Shown here: positions 16,800-26,091 of the stretch, piece by piece
How positions within the stretch are numbered: position 1 is the first letter of the stretch
Layout: every line of letters begins with the position of its first letter
Source: Pyrinomonadaceae bacterium MAG19_C2-C3
GTDB lineage: Bacteria; Acidobacteriota; Blastocatellia; Pyrinomonadales; Pyrinomonadaceae
Direction of reading: 5' to 3'
Length of the DNA stretch: 64,000 nt
NCBI GenBank assembly: GCA_024330265.1
Contig: JANDLT010000018.1
Coordinates: forward strand, 22,491 to 86,490
Made by a program: the position numbers and the translations under genes
The notes under the pieces: generated by a model
Seen by the model: the letters and a program-made list of their open reading frames with translations, nothing else
What the model was told of the DNA's origin: nothing
Databases searched by the model: none

Positions 16800-19155
16800 A
16801 AAATTGCTTCCCGTTCTTTTTGCCGCGACGCTTTTCCTAAGCGCGTTTATGCTGTTCTGGATTGAACCGCTGACCGGCAAGATGTTTCTTCCGCTGCTCG
16901 GCGGCACGCCCGCCGTCTGGAATACCTGTCTGCTTTTTTTTCAAACCGGACTGCTCGCGGGTTATCTCTACGCGCTCATCCTGTCGCGCGCACTGTCTTT
17001 GCGAAAGCAAATCACGACGCATGTTGTGATGTTGATAATCGCCGCTCTGATTAACCTGCCGATTGGGTTGACGACCGGAGTTATCCAGAGCGTGCCGCGC
17101 GATACGCTCAATCCGGCGTGGTGGTTGTTCGGGCGTTTAACGATGACGGTCGGCGCGGTGTTCTTCGTCATCTCGGCAACCAACACGCTGCTTCAACAAT
17201 GGTTCGCGGGTGCGCGTCAAGACACAAAGCGCGACCCGTATTTTCTGTTCGCCGCGAGTAACGCGGGCAGTCTCATCGCGCTTCTCGCGTTCCCACTCAT
17301 ACTCGAACCGCGCTTTGCTTCGACCGTTCAACACAAGGCGTGGAGCGCGGCTTACCTTCTACTCTTGACGCTCATCATCACTTGCGCGGCGACGGTGTGG
17401 CGGGTGGCGAAACCGAATGCAAAGCCTTCGATTGAGAAGTCGGATACCAATGATGATGACGCATCTTCGCTTCAGTATGAGACGCCCAACGACGAGGCGA
17501 TGCCGCCCGATTTCAGGCGACGCGCGTGGTGGGTGTTGCTTGCCTTTGCGCCGTCAAGCTTGATGCTCGGCGTCACGACTTATATTTCGATTGACATCGC
17601 CGCGTTGCCGCTGCTGTGGATTGTGCCGCTCACGCTCTACTTGATGACGTTCGTCATCGCCTTCGCCGCGCGTGATGTAAGACGCACCGCGCGACTCGCA
17701 CGTCTCGTGTCGCGCGGGCTTCCCGGCGCGGGACTGATACTTGTTCTCGTTTATCTTTCGGGAGCGCAAGAACCGGCGTGGTTTCTCATCGGCGTGCATC
17801 TGGTGTTCTTTTTCGTCGCCGCTCTCGCCGCTCACGCGCGACTCGCGGCGACGCGCCCCGCCGCCTTCCACCTTGCGGAGTTTTACCTGTGGCTGTCCGT
17901 CGGCGGCGCGCTCGGCGGTGTGTTCAATGCCATTATCGCACCACAGATTTTCGGTGACGTGTATGAGTATCCGTTGGCGATTGTGCTGGCGTGCGCGTTG
18001 CGGTTCGCATCATCGAATGAGAGAACGGATGCGGCGCACGGTGAATCACAGGCAACAAAGCGAAAGTTTTTACATGGTGTTTTATCCCGTGATGTTTTAC
18101 GAAGTGATATTTTGCCGTCCGTTGTCATCGGAACATTGACGGTGGTGCTGGCGTTCGTCGCCACTTACTTTCGCATCGGGATGATTGAAGGCTTGGGACT
18201 CGTTCTCGGCGTTCCGTTGTTGATAAGTTATGTGTGGCTGCGCGGGCGCGTCGTCGGTTTCGCGCTCGCGCTCGGCGGTGTGATGCTCGGCAGTTCGTTT
18301 TACATGTCGGATAGAACGCGCACGCTGGCAAGCGAACGCAACTTCTTCGGCGTCCTGCGCGTGAGTCAAACGCGCGGTGGAAACGTGCGCCGCCTGTATC
18401 ACGGCACGACGCTTCACGGACGGCAATACACGGACATCGTTCGCAACTGTGACCCGCTTTCTTACTATCATCGGGCGAGTCCGCTCGGTGCAATCTTCGC
18501 GGCTTTTCATGCTTCGCGGCGTGGCGATAACGATTCGACGAACCCGGAAACCAACGATGATGCCGCGCGTGTCGCCGTCGTCGGACTCGGTACAGGAGCG
18601 ATGATTATGCACGCGCGTCAAGAGGAACAATGGACGTTTTATGAAATCAACCCGACGATTGAACGTCTCGCGCGTGACCCGCAATACTTCACCTACCTTG
18701 AAGTCTGCGCCCCCGTCAGGGCGGACACCGTGCTTGGCGACGCACGTTTGCGATTGCGTGAAGCGGCGGACAAATCGTTCGATATGATTTTCTTGGACGC
18801 CTTCAGTTCCGATGCGATACCCGTGCATCTACTGACAAAGGAAGCGATGAGTCTGTATTTGTCGAAGCTTAAACCCGATGGACTGCTCGCCTTTCACATC
18901 TCGAACCGCAACCTCGATTTGCGTTTCGTGTTGGCGAACGCGGCGTCGGAATACGGTTTGACGGCGATAAATTTTGAAGACTCGAACGCGGAAAAGAACC
19001 CCGACAAAGATGCATCGGAATGGATGGCGATGACACGCAATCAGGCAATCGCCCAAAACTTGCTCGAAGACAAACGCGCCGAACGCATCGCCGCACGACC
19101 CCGTGCGCGTGTGTGGAGCGACGACTTCACCAACATTTTTGAAGTCTTAAAGTGA
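16795..19155 (+). CDS. Fused MFS-like membrane / spermidine-synthase-like protein
   Basis: A 786-residue protein. The first 480 or so residues are polytopic (start FAATLFLSAFMLFWIEPLTGKMFLP), typical of fused MFS/spermidine-synthase proteins. A soluble C-terminal part follows, with a SAM-binding core VAVVGLGTGAMI (near residue 595), YEINPTIERLA, GDARLRL and DMIFLDAFSSDAIPVHLLT, matching the polyamine aminopropyltransferase fold. The active-site Asp-containing DAFSSDA is present. Substrate and transport activity are unproven for the family. The start is set inside the upstream 8-bp repeat block; no clear RBS. Confidence 0.87.
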   Translation: MRKLLPVLFAATLFLSAFMLFWIEPLTGKMFLPLLGGTPAVWNTCLLFFQTGLLAGYLYALILSRALSLRKQITTHVVMLIIAALINLPIGLTTGVIQSVPRDTLNPAWWLFGRLTMTVGAVFFVISATNTLLQQWFAGARQDTKRDPYFLFAASNAGSLIALLAFPLILEPRFASTVQHKAWSAAYLLLLTLIITCAATVWRVAKPNAKPSIEKSDTNDDDASSLQYETPNDEAMPPDFRRRAWWVLLAFAPSSLMLGVTTYISIDIAALPLLWIVPLTLYLMTFVIAFAARDVRRTARLARLVSRGLPGAGLILVLVYLSGAQEPAWFLIGVHLVFFFVAALAAHARLAATRPAAFHLAEFYLWLSVGGALGGVFNAIIAPQIFGDVYEYPLAIVLACALRFASSNERTDAAHGESQATKRKFLHGVLSRDVLRSDILPSVVIGTLTVVLAFVATYFRIGMIEGLGLVLGVPLLISYVWLRGRVVGFALALGGVMLGSSFYMSDRTRTLASERNFFGVLRVSQTRGGNVRRLYHGTTLHGRQYTDIVRNCDPLSYYHRASPLGAIFAAFHASRRGDNDSTNPETNDDAARVAVVGLGTGAMIMHARQEEQWTFYEINPTIERLARDPQYFTYLEVCAPVRADTVLGDARLRLREAADKSFDMIFLDAFSSDAIPVHLLTKEAMSLYLSKLKPDGLLAFHISNRNLDLRFVLANAASEYGLTAINFEDSNAEKNPDKDASEWMAMTRNQAIAQNLLEDKRAERIAARPRARVWSDDFTNIFEVLK

Positions 19156-19319
19156 ACACAGTCGGTGAAACCCGACGGATATTTGTTCGATGATGACGGG
19201 CGCGTTTGACAAGACGGGCGAATAGTCAATACGGTGTGACGGCAATTCAAACTTTCGTCATCGGTGAATGATTCATAAGCGATGACAACAACAATACCCA
19301 CGACGAAGGAGATTCGATT

Positions 19320-19505
19320 ATGGCTGACGCGCGAAATATCGCACACGATAAAACGGTGATGGACGAGAAAAAAGATGACGGTGAAGAAGCCGTCGAAGGC
19401 GCGACGGTGACACCACAACCCGGCAAGAAACCCCCGCTTGAAAAGGATGACGACGGGCAAGAAGACAAGCCGCGCGAAGTCAACGAAGGCGAACGCGAAA
19501 ATTGA
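19320..19505 (+). CDS. Small acidic, hydrophilic protein
   Basis: A 61-residue, highly charged, probably disordered protein rich in Asp, Glu, Lys and Pro. A good GGAG lies 8-10 bp before the ATG, which is the main reason to accept it. It stands alone between the MFS/spermidine-synthase gene and folA. No family recognised. Confidence 0.45.
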   Translation: MADARNIAHDKTVMDEKKDDGEEAVEGATVTPQPGKKPPLEKDDDGQEDKPREVNEGEREN

Positions 19506-19541
19506 ATGAGTTAATCATCGCCGTTTTATAAATCTTCACCT

Positions 19542-20021
19542 ATGGCAATCATCGGTATCGTCGCTTTGGACAGGCAAGGTGCTATCGGAAAGGAAGGCAA
19601 ACTGCCATGGCACTTCAAAGCGGATTTGCGATTTTTCCGCGAGCAAACCACCGGACACGCCTGCGTCATGGGCTATCGAACATGGCTATCGTTGCGCGAA
19701 GTTCCGTTGCCGAAACGCCTAAATCTGGTGTTGAGTCGAAGGGCGCACATCACACGTTTGCCGCCCGTCATCTTCTTAACGCAAGAACTCACGGCAATCG
19801 AACTCAATGATTATTTGCAATGCGACTTATTCGTTATCGGCGGAGCGAGCATCTACGAAGCGTTTCGGGAGCATATCGAATGCTGGATTGTGACCGAGAT
19901 TCCTTTGACTATCGAAGACGCCGACACGTTTATGCCCGCCGATTTTCTCGAAGGCTTTACGCGCACCGCGACGCGAAACTTGGGCGATGATTTAACGGTT
20001 AATTTTTACGAACGCGGTTAG
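19542..20021 (+). CDS. folA: Dihydrofolate reductase
   Basis: A 159-residue enzyme of normal length that reduces dihydrofolate to tetrahydrofolate with NADPH. Motifs: IGIVALDRQGAIGKEGKLPWHFKADL (substrate and cofactor loop with the invariant Trp), a TGHACVMGYRTWLSL segment, LFVIGGASIYEAF (the GG cis-peptide cofactor site), and a DADTFMP end. thyA is not in the window. Convergent with a cytochrome gene across a strong hairpin. Confidence 0.95.
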   Translation: MAIIGIVALDRQGAIGKEGKLPWHFKADLRFFREQTTGHACVMGYRTWLSLREVPLPKRLNLVLSRRAHITRLPPVIFLTQELTAIELNDYLQCDLFVIGGASIYEAFREHIECWIVTEIPLTIEDADTFMPADFLEGFTRTATRNLGDDLTVNFYERG

Positions 20022-20073
20022 CCTCCGACCTTGACACTTATCGAAGCGGTAAGTTTTTGTCTTGTCAAAGCCA

Positions 20074-20113
20074 AGAAGCCGCGTGCATCAATCAAGTGAT
20101 GCACGCGGCTTCT
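20074..20113. terminator. Strong hairpin, bidirectional terminator
   Basis: A 17-bp perfect inverted repeat (AGAAGCCGCGTGCATCA and its complement) with a 6-nt loop stands between the convergent folA and cytochrome genes. Confidence 0.75.
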
Positions 20114-20134
20114 CAAGTTTATATGAACGAAACT

Positions 20135-20692
20135 TTAAGCTTTCTTGACGTGGCAAGTGTCGCATGTCGCGGGGGCGTTTGCCGCCGGACGTTTGGCTTT
20201 GACGGCTTCGTGACAGGTGTTGCAGTTGCGGTGATAGGCTTCGGTGTTGGTCAATTCCGTCGGGTCTGATTCGCCTTCGTAAGTGAGGGTCGGTTGTTTC
20301 TTGCCGCTGTCTTCTTGGAAGTGGCAGGTGCGGCACGACTTGACGACTTCGCTTCCGGCTTCGAGCGATGCGGTGGTCAAAGCGACTTTGCGCTCGAATG
20401 TTTTATACGGCGGCTTCGGTCCCGGCTGGTCTGTGTGGTGACACTCGATGCACGCGATGACGCCCGTGCCTTCGATGTTGTAGTTCTTCAGTGAGTGGGT
20501 TTCGTGGTTGAACGCGACTTCTCCCCACGTTTCATGTTTGCTGTCTTTGGCGAGTTTGATTTCGCCTTTCGGTTGAACTTTGCTGTCAACGATGGGCGCG
20601 GCGACAGGCGAGACATTGAAACTCGAAGCGAAGCCGGTGAGGTGGATTGCTCCGTAGGCGACAAAGGCGATGAGGACGATGAGTGTTTTCAT
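20135..20692 (-). CDS. Tetrahaem c-type cytochrome
   Basis: A 185-residue exported protein: signal peptide (MKTLIVLIAFVAYGAIHLTGFA), then four CxxCH motifs (CIECH, CRTCH, CNTCH, CDTCH) and several extra His residues (for example FNHETHSL) that can be distal ligands. The pattern recalls cytochrome c3/c7-type electron carriers. I chose the ATG at 20692, which directly precedes a signal peptide, not the upstream ATG at 20770. It is the last gene of a minus-strand cluster that begins with resB, but a separate promoter candidate (20870-20899) may serve it. Confidence 0.88.
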   Translation of the reverse strand: MKTLIVLIAFVAYGAIHLTGFASSFNVSPVAAPIVDSKVQPKGEIKLAKDSKHETWGEVAFNHETHSLKNYNIEGTGVIACIECHHTDQPGPKPPYKTFERKVALTTASLEAGSEVVKSCRTCHFQEDSGKKQPTLTYEGESDPTELTNTEAYHRNCNTCHEAVKAKRPAANAPATCDTCHVKKA

Positions 20693-20869
20693 GATGACAA
20701 ATTCTTTCTGCGAACGTGAACGACAAAAAGTTTCAGGGAAGAGCCAACAACCGAAGCGACTAAGTTTCAATCCGCACCAAGCTTGAAATGCCCGGTGATT
20801 AACGAGGTGTGAGAATTTCTACGACTTCTGAAATCGAATCGGCAGCGCGAGGAGAGCCGTCAAGGGATG

Positions 20870-20899
20870 AGAATAAAATCTGTGCGGGTATATTGTCAA
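20870..20899 (-). promoter_or_regulatory. Promoter candidate for the tetrahaem cytochrome
   Basis: On the minus strand, TTGACA (20894-20899) is followed after 18 bp by TATTCT (20870-20875). It lies about 180 bp upstream of the ATG at 20692, in the 251-bp gap between two cytochrome genes. Confidence 0.45.
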
Positions 20900-20943
20900 C
20901 GCTTTTCCGTCACACTTGTTTAAGCTTGCCGCTGACAAGTGAT

Positions 20944-21819
20944 TTATGACGGCATCGCAAACGAACTTCCGGTATGACATCGTTTGCAATCCGCGAAGTT
21001 CGTATCACCGAACGCGCGTCGCCCGTTGTGACAGGTGGCGCAGCTTTGCGCGCGTGAGTTCAAGATATGTTGTTGCGCGACGGTCGCGCTGACTTGGCGC
21101 GATTGCGGAAGTCCGGGACGCAAATCGTGGCAATCCGCGCAGTTTAGATTCTGATTTGTGCCGTGGTCGGCGTGGCTGAAATTGACTTGAAAAGCCTTCG
21201 CGGTCGTCGGCGTGCGGCGATAGGAATTGGCTTGCTTGTGGCACACGCCGCACGATGAAATGTCGCGCCCGTTGGCGGTCGCGCCGGGTGTGTGGCAGAC
21301 ATAACATTGCGTGTGTCCGCCGTTCGTGCCACCGAATCCCGCCGGAATCGTGCGCGCGACGCCGCGCCGCAAAGGTGCATGACAGGCGACGCAACCGTTA
21401 GCCGGACGCGCCGCGCCTCTGTCGTGTTGGGCGTGGTCAAAGGAGACATTGAAGCTGGCGATGCCGGGAAAGTTTTTAACTGGCGGGTTGCCGGAATTGA
21501 GTCCCGTGTGACAGATGGCGCACATCGGAATGTTGACCGAAACGAATTGTTGAAGGTGGCATCCGGTGCAATCTCTGTGTTCGGGAAGCGTCGGGACAAG
21601 GCGATTGTCCGTGCGACGGTGACAGTCATTGCACGAGCGCGAAGCGTGCGAAGCGAGACGATGCGAGAAGCGGCTAAAGTCGCCGCTCATCTGCGTGACC
21701 TGTTGTGATGGTGTCGTCGAATGAGCCGCGACGACGGTTAAGAACGACGACGCGGAAACGGTCGAAGCGGTCGAGACGCAAATCGAAATGAGGATGAGCG
21801 CGAACAGAAAAGCTTTCAT
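20944..21819 (-). CDS. Nine-haem c-type cytochrome
   Basis: A 291-residue exported protein with a signal peptide (start MKAFLFALILISICVSTAST) and nine CxxCH motifs (CNDCH, CTGCH, CAICH, CVACH, CYVCH, CGVCH, CADCH, CATCH, CKRCH), spaced through the protein with additional FSHADH/FDHAQH-type His ligands. Typical of multihaem cytochrome c3-family electron carriers, periplasmic. The ATG at 21819 precedes the signal peptide; a longer reading to 21915 is unlikely. A weak hairpin (20913-20941) follows the stop. Confidence 0.9.
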   Translation of the reverse strand: MKAFLFALILISICVSTASTVSASSFLTVVAAHSTTPSQQVTQMSGDFSRFSHRLASHASRSCNDCHRRTDNRLVPTLPEHRDCTGCHLQQFVSVNIPMCAICHTGLNSGNPPVKNFPGIASFNVSFDHAQHDRGAARPANGCVACHAPLRRGVARTIPAGFGGTNGGHTQCYVCHTPGATANGRDISSCGVCHKQANSYRRTPTTAKAFQVNFSHADHGTNQNLNCADCHDLRPGLPQSRQVSATVAQQHILNSRAQSCATCHNGRRAFGDTNFADCKRCHTGSSFAMPS

Positions 21820-21930
21820 CACCGGAGTCCGGGACACCGGAACGTGAGATGAGCGCGCGGAATAAAATTCTTGCGCGCGAAGCGTGTGGTAGTGGTGACG
21901 TGCCGTGTAATTCATTTGCTTTTGATTAAA

Positions 21931-23307
21931 CTACTCGGATTTTGGAGCATTGCTTTTCTGACGTTCGCGGCGTGGCGCATCGGGCGCGCGTCCGACGATA
22001 AGATAATGACTATCGGGAGCGTCACGGTTGCCGACGTTGGGAAGATGGCAATAAGTGCAGCTGAAACTCGCATCGGCTTTAAGCTTCGTGAGTTCGTTCT
22101 GAAGGTCTTTGCGCGTCACGGCGTGACAGAAGTTGCAGGTCGCAATCGGGACTTCGGCGGCGAGATTTTGGAGCGACGCGGCTTCGAGAATGTTTGTGTG
22201 ACACGTCGTGCATCCGTACTCACGATGGTTCGCGCGGTCATGGCGAAACTTCGCGGAAACGCGCTCAAGCCAGACTTCGGGTGAATGTGACGCGGTGATT
22301 TTTAAGTTGGTATCGGCGTTCGCGGTTTGACCGGACGACGGGTTGCGCCCGCGTGCGCGTCGTCGGGTTTGCAATGATGCGTTGATTGTCATCGCATCTT
22401 CATCCGGCATAAAGGCGGCGCGTGTGGCGGCGTTCGTGTTTCTGCCGGGAGCGACGATGCCGTGACATCCGGCGCAATCGGAAGCGATGGGTTTTTGTTC
22501 TTGCCAGTGGCAATTAAAACACGAAGCGTGTCCGGTCGGGGAAGTCTTGAATGTTCCGGCGGTCGGCGTATCTTTTATCCATTCGGCGGGTGCATCGCGC
22601 TCCGTGCGGTCGGTCGCGTGGCAGGTCGCGCAACTGTCAAGAATCTCGTTCGGGTCGGGTGGCGGCGTCGCGGTTTGTGACTTGGTTTGTGATGCGGTCT
22701 GGTTCGCCGTCTGGTCTATGATGAAAGACGCATTCACGAACTGCGTGTTGTTCACTTGGTTTCGTTGCGGATGCGCGGGGACGACGCGGGCGATGACGTA
22801 TTGATGTTTGTCATGCGGGAAAATCCCTTTGAAGTCGGAAGCGACGGCAGGTTTTGGGAACTCGAAGCGCGCGTCGCTTCGCGGCGAGACGACGGTGTGA
22901 CAGACGGTGCAGATTTGCGGGCGCGCTCCGGCAGCGAAGAACTGTGTGCGGTGACAACTGATGCACGCATCATGGTCGGGAAAATCCGTGACATTGATGC
23001 GCGAAACGGATTCGATTTTGTGGCATGAGGCGCAATCAAGGGCGAGGTGCGAACGGCTCGCGTGTTCAAAATCGGAATATCGAAGGCGCGCTGGCGGGCG
23101 GCGTTGTTGGCGGCGTGAGGATGAGCGTTGAACTTGAAGCGCGAGTGGTTCGACGGCTTCGTGCTCGTCCGTCACGGAAACAACGGGGCGCGGTGCGGCG
23201 TAAGACGGCGCGGCGACGATTGCCATAATACTCGCCATAAAGCACGCGATGATGCACGCGGTAGCGCGCATCGAAAACGGCGCAAGGATGAGGGGGAAAC
23301 GGCGCAT
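21931..23307 (-). CDS. Nine-haem c-type cytochrome
   Basis: A 458-residue exported protein with an N-terminal signal peptide (MRRFPLILAPFSMRATACII...SYA) and nine CxxCH motifs in two groups: CASCH, CISCH and CTVCH near residues 75-150; CATCH, CFNCH and CAGCH in the middle; CTTCH, CNFCH and CTYCH near the end. The FEHASH, FPHDKH and FRHDRAN segments offer further His ligands. It probably carries electrons in the periplasm with the neighbouring cytochromes. A polar Gln/Thr-rich linker (about residues 205-240) separates the first two groups. An ATG at 23331 is possible. Confidence 0.88.
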   Translation of the reverse strand: MRRFPLILAPFSMRATACIIACFMASIMAIVAAPSYAAPRPVVSVTDEHEAVEPLALQVQRSSSRRQQRRPPARLRYSDFEHASRSHLALDCASCHKIESVSRINVTDFPDHDACISCHRTQFFAAGARPQICTVCHTVVSPRSDARFEFPKPAVASDFKGIFPHDKHQYVIARVVPAHPQRNQVNNTQFVNASFIIDQTANQTASQTKSQTATPPPDPNEILDSCATCHATDRTERDAPAEWIKDTPTAGTFKTSPTGHASCFNCHWQEQKPIASDCAGCHGIVAPGRNTNAATRAAFMPDEDAMTINASLQTRRRARGRNPSSGQTANADTNLKITASHSPEVWLERVSAKFRHDRANHREYGCTTCHTNILEAASLQNLAAEVPIATCNFCHAVTRKDLQNELTKLKADASFSCTYCHLPNVGNRDAPDSHYLIVGRAPDAPRRERQKSNAPKSE

Positions 23308-23358
23308 ACAAACTTTAGCGGACTTAGGCAAGCTTCGGACGCAAGGGCGAAAAGCGAT

Positions 23359-24324
23359 TTAGTTTTGCGTGACGGGCGAGGTGACAAAAGCTGTGGTCGG
23401 GGTGCGAGGCGCGGACGCATCACAGTTTATCCGCTTCGCGTTGTTATCGCCAAGCGTGACGGTTACCGTTGCTTCTTTGCCGGTCTTACCCGGCGGCACG
23501 GTGACTTTATAATTCCAGATAACACAGGTAAGTGAAGACATACTTGCCGGACTCGTGTTTCCGGCGGCTTGCGGCGTGGCGAGCGCGCCGACGATTTCTA
23601 CCGGCATGATGTTCGAGACGTAATAATCTCCGGGCGTGATGTTGGGCAAGTAAGCGACGCCTTTTTCGTTGGTGACGACGACGGCGGCGAGTCCGGCTTG
23701 GCGCGCTAAGGCTTCGGTGCGAGGTGCTTTCAGATTGTAATAACCGACGCGAATCGAATCGGGCAGATTTACGGTCAGCCACTTGAGAGCTTGGGCTTCG
23801 TCCTTTTTGTAACGGGTGAGACCGCGCTTATAGGCGAGGAGAAATTCGGGGACGGTTAAATCATCGGGATTAAGTTCGCGGCAGTACGGCGTATCGCAAT
23901 CATTTTTTTGCAGCCATGCGATGAACTGCGGACTTGCTCCGACGCGCGTGTAATAAGCGGTGCGCGAGAGTGCCGCACCTGTGAACAAGAGGCTTTGATC
24001 CGTTCCGGTGCTTACCCTCTGGACATCTTTCCGCAAAAGAAAGAAGCGTTTGAGTTTGACTGGAGTCTTCTTTCCGTCAACGGTTAATGCCACAACCAGT
24101 TTGACCATCGCGGGACGCGGTGAAGCTTGCGGCGATGGGGATGCTTGGGGTGACGGTGAAGCGTCGGCAGGCGGTGTTTCTTGCGGCGACGCTTGTGGTG
24201 ACGGAGATGCGGCGGGCGTGGCGGGTGTGGTTTGTTGTGCGTTCGCAAAGCTTGACGATAACCCGGACGCGCCGCAGAGCATCAGGATTATCGCCAAGCC
24301 GAAGCGGTGTGTGTGCTTGAACAT
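23359..24324 (-). CDS. Exported protein with Pro/Ala/Ser-rich linker
   Basis: A 321-residue protein with a signal peptide (FGLAIILMLCGASGLSSSFANA) and a low-complexity Pro/Ala/Ser/Gln segment (about residues 30-68). The body has VALTVDGKKTPVKLKRFFLL and, near the C-terminus, an apparent carboxypeptidase-regulatory-like strand pattern (GVAYLPNITPGDYYVSN). Four Cys occur, but no CxxCH. It sits 13 bp after ccsA and 51 bp before a multihaem cytochrome gene, so it is probably co-expressed with them. Function unknown; a surface accessory protein is possible. Confidence 0.7.
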   Translation of the reverse strand: MFKHTHRFGLAIILMLCGASGLSSSFANAQQTTPATPAASPSPQASPQETPPADASPSPQASPSPQASPRPAMVKLVVALTVDGKKTPVKLKRFFLLRKDVQRVSTGTDQSLLFTGAALSRTAYYTRVGASPQFIAWLQKNDCDTPYCRELNPDDLTVPEFLLAYKRGLTRYKKDEAQALKWLTVNLPDSIRVGYYNLKAPRTEALARQAGLAAVVVTNEKGVAYLPNITPGDYYVSNIMPVEIVGALATPQAAGNTSPASMSSLTCVIWNYKVTVPPGKTGKEATVTVTLGDNNAKRINCDASAPRTPTTAFVTSPVTQN

Positions 24325-24337
24325 GATTTCGATTAAA

Positions 24338-25969
24338 TCAGGCGTAAGAGTGTAAGCCGGGCAGTAAATAACTGACGCCGAGATAGGTAAAGAGGATGAA
24401 CAGGAATCCGGCGAGGGCGAAGTAAGCACTGCGCCGCCCTGTCCAACCGCGCGAGATGCGCGAGTGAAGGAAGCCCGCGTAGGTGAGCCACGCGACGAAC
24501 GCGCCGGTCTCCTTTGAGTCCCACGCCCAGTATCTTCCCCATGATTCGTTCGCCCAAATCGCGCCCGTGATAAGCAACATTGCCAGCAACGCAAATGTGA
24601 TGCTCGCGGTTTTGTACATCATGTTGTCAATGCGTTCTAAGGACGGAAGCGCGGCGCGCACGCGGTCTGTGCGGAAGCTGAACAATAAGACGAACAGCGT
24701 TCCCGCTGCCGCCGTGATGAGGGCGGCGAGTTCGACCGGATTCGCGTTGAGGCTAAGTTTAAGAAGCGGGGCGTTCTGCGTCACGAAGCCCGCGCCGTAA
24801 GCGTAAGTTTGAGCGGGCGGAAGCGAGTTGGCTTCCAAAGCGGGCATTCCCATCGCTTTCTCGGCAACCCATTTCCCGAATTGCGTGAATTGCGAAGGGT
24901 CAACGCGGGCGGCGATGTCGGTGATGGATTTGATTTGCGTGACGAGTAAAGCAATCGCGCTGGCTTGGGCGACAAGGGCGAGACGCAGGAAATTGTGTCC
25001 CCATGCGCGTGCTTTTTCATCATTCTTCGCAAGGTAAATTCCGAAGGCGATGATTGTGCCGACGAGCAGAAGACCGGCGATGAGAAGCACTATGCCGACG
25101 TAAGGGAGTTCGACGCGGAGCGGAATCGCCATCCGGCTTGAGCCGTTGATGAGGAATGATGAGGCGGAATACTGCGCGCCCATGAACACCGTGCCGCGAC
25201 TAACGGTCGCAAACACGCCGACCGCAAACAGGCTCGACCAAATCGCCATCGCTTCGGTTTTCACACCGTCTTTCAAAAGATAGACGACGCCGAGTGCGAA
25301 ACAGACAAGGGCGACACCGTAAGACAGGGACGCGATGCCGACGTGAATCGGTCGCCAGTAAGAATCGAGAATCGGCGGCAGATTGATGAACTCATTGCCG
25401 ATAAACACGGCGAGTAAAATGATGAGCGACGCGAGCGGCAAAGAGAGCGCGCCTAAGAAACGAAAGCTTTTGCGACGGGCGATAAAGAGCGTCGTAATCG
25501 CCGCCCCGAACGCGAACGCGATACTATAATCATAAAGGTTCGCAAGCGGAATATAGCGAAAGAACCAAGGCATTTCCGTGAGCGGGCGGGCTTGCGAAAG
25601 CAGTGTTTCCATTTCGCGGTCACGCGCCGCAATCCAGCGCACGCCCCAACTTCCCAAGTTGAGAAACGCCCCGATACTCGTCAACCACAAGCCGAGACGC
25701 GACGCGGTTGATGACGGTGCGTAAATGTTTGTCAGATAGAAAATCGCGGCGGACAGATATGCCGCGAGTGCCATAATCAAAAGCGCGCCGTCGGAGATGA
25801 AGCGTTTGCTTCCCGTCTGAAAACACCACACGGTCAGAAGCACCGCGCCGATGATGGGAAGCAACGCGGGCAGGTAAGCGCGCAGGGTTGATAGTAAATT
25901 AGACGCCGATGATGGTTCGGTGTTTGGCGTCGAAGCGGTAAGAGTCGGGGATGCTAAAACTTCACTCAT
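24338..25969 (-). CDS. ccsA: Cytochrome c biogenesis protein CcsA/ResC
   Basis: A 543-residue polytopic membrane protein of the System II haem-handling family. The tryptophan-rich periplasmic signature is present as WGRYWAWDSKETGAFVAWL near residue 480, with flanking His residues and the downstream GFLHSRISRGW. With ResB (immediately upstream in the transcript) it exports haem and attaches it to CxxCH apocytochromes. Length exceeds short CcsA proteins because of an extra N-terminal membrane region. It directly precedes the multihaem cytochrome genes. Confidence 0.93.
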   Translation of the reverse strand: MSEVLASPTLTASTPNTEPSSASNLLSTLRAYLPALLPIIGAVLLTVWCFQTGSKRFISDGALLIMALAAYLSAAIFYLTNIYAPSSTASRLGLWLTSIGAFLNLGSWGVRWIAARDREMETLLSQARPLTEMPWFFRYIPLANLYDYSIAFAFGAAITTLFIARRKSFRFLGALSLPLASLIILLAVFIGNEFINLPPILDSYWRPIHVGIASLSYGVALVCFALGVVYLLKDGVKTEAMAIWSSLFAVGVFATVSRGTVFMGAQYSASSFLINGSSRMAIPLRVELPYVGIVLLIAGLLLVGTIIAFGIYLAKNDEKARAWGHNFLRLALVAQASAIALLVTQIKSITDIAARVDPSQFTQFGKWVAEKAMGMPALEANSLPPAQTYAYGAGFVTQNAPLLKLSLNANPVELAALITAAAGTLFVLLFSFRTDRVRAALPSLERIDNMMYKTASITFALLAMLLITGAIWANESWGRYWAWDSKETGAFVAWLTYAGFLHSRISRGWTGRRSAYFALAGFLFILFTYLGVSYLLPGLHSYA

Positions 25970-26022
25970 GATTTCTTGTTCCTGTGAAAGCTTAGTGCTG
26001 TGTAGTTGAGGGTTCTGTTTTT

Positions 26023-26050
26023 AATTCAAATTTCAAATTTCAAATCCAAA
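26023..26050 (+). repeat. Short 7-bp word repeat (ATTTCAA)
   Basis: AATTCAA, ATTTCAA, ATTTCAA, ATCCAAA lie head to tail in the 122-bp gap between resB and ccsA. Confidence 0.65.
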
Positions 26051-26091
26051 AGCGGAAAGCAGAGATTATGAAAACCGAAATTTCAAAATAC

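Noticed and set aside
24325..24594. N-terminal extension of the 23359 protein
   Set aside because: It overlaps the 3' end of ccsA in another frame; the signal peptide begins at the ATG at 24324.
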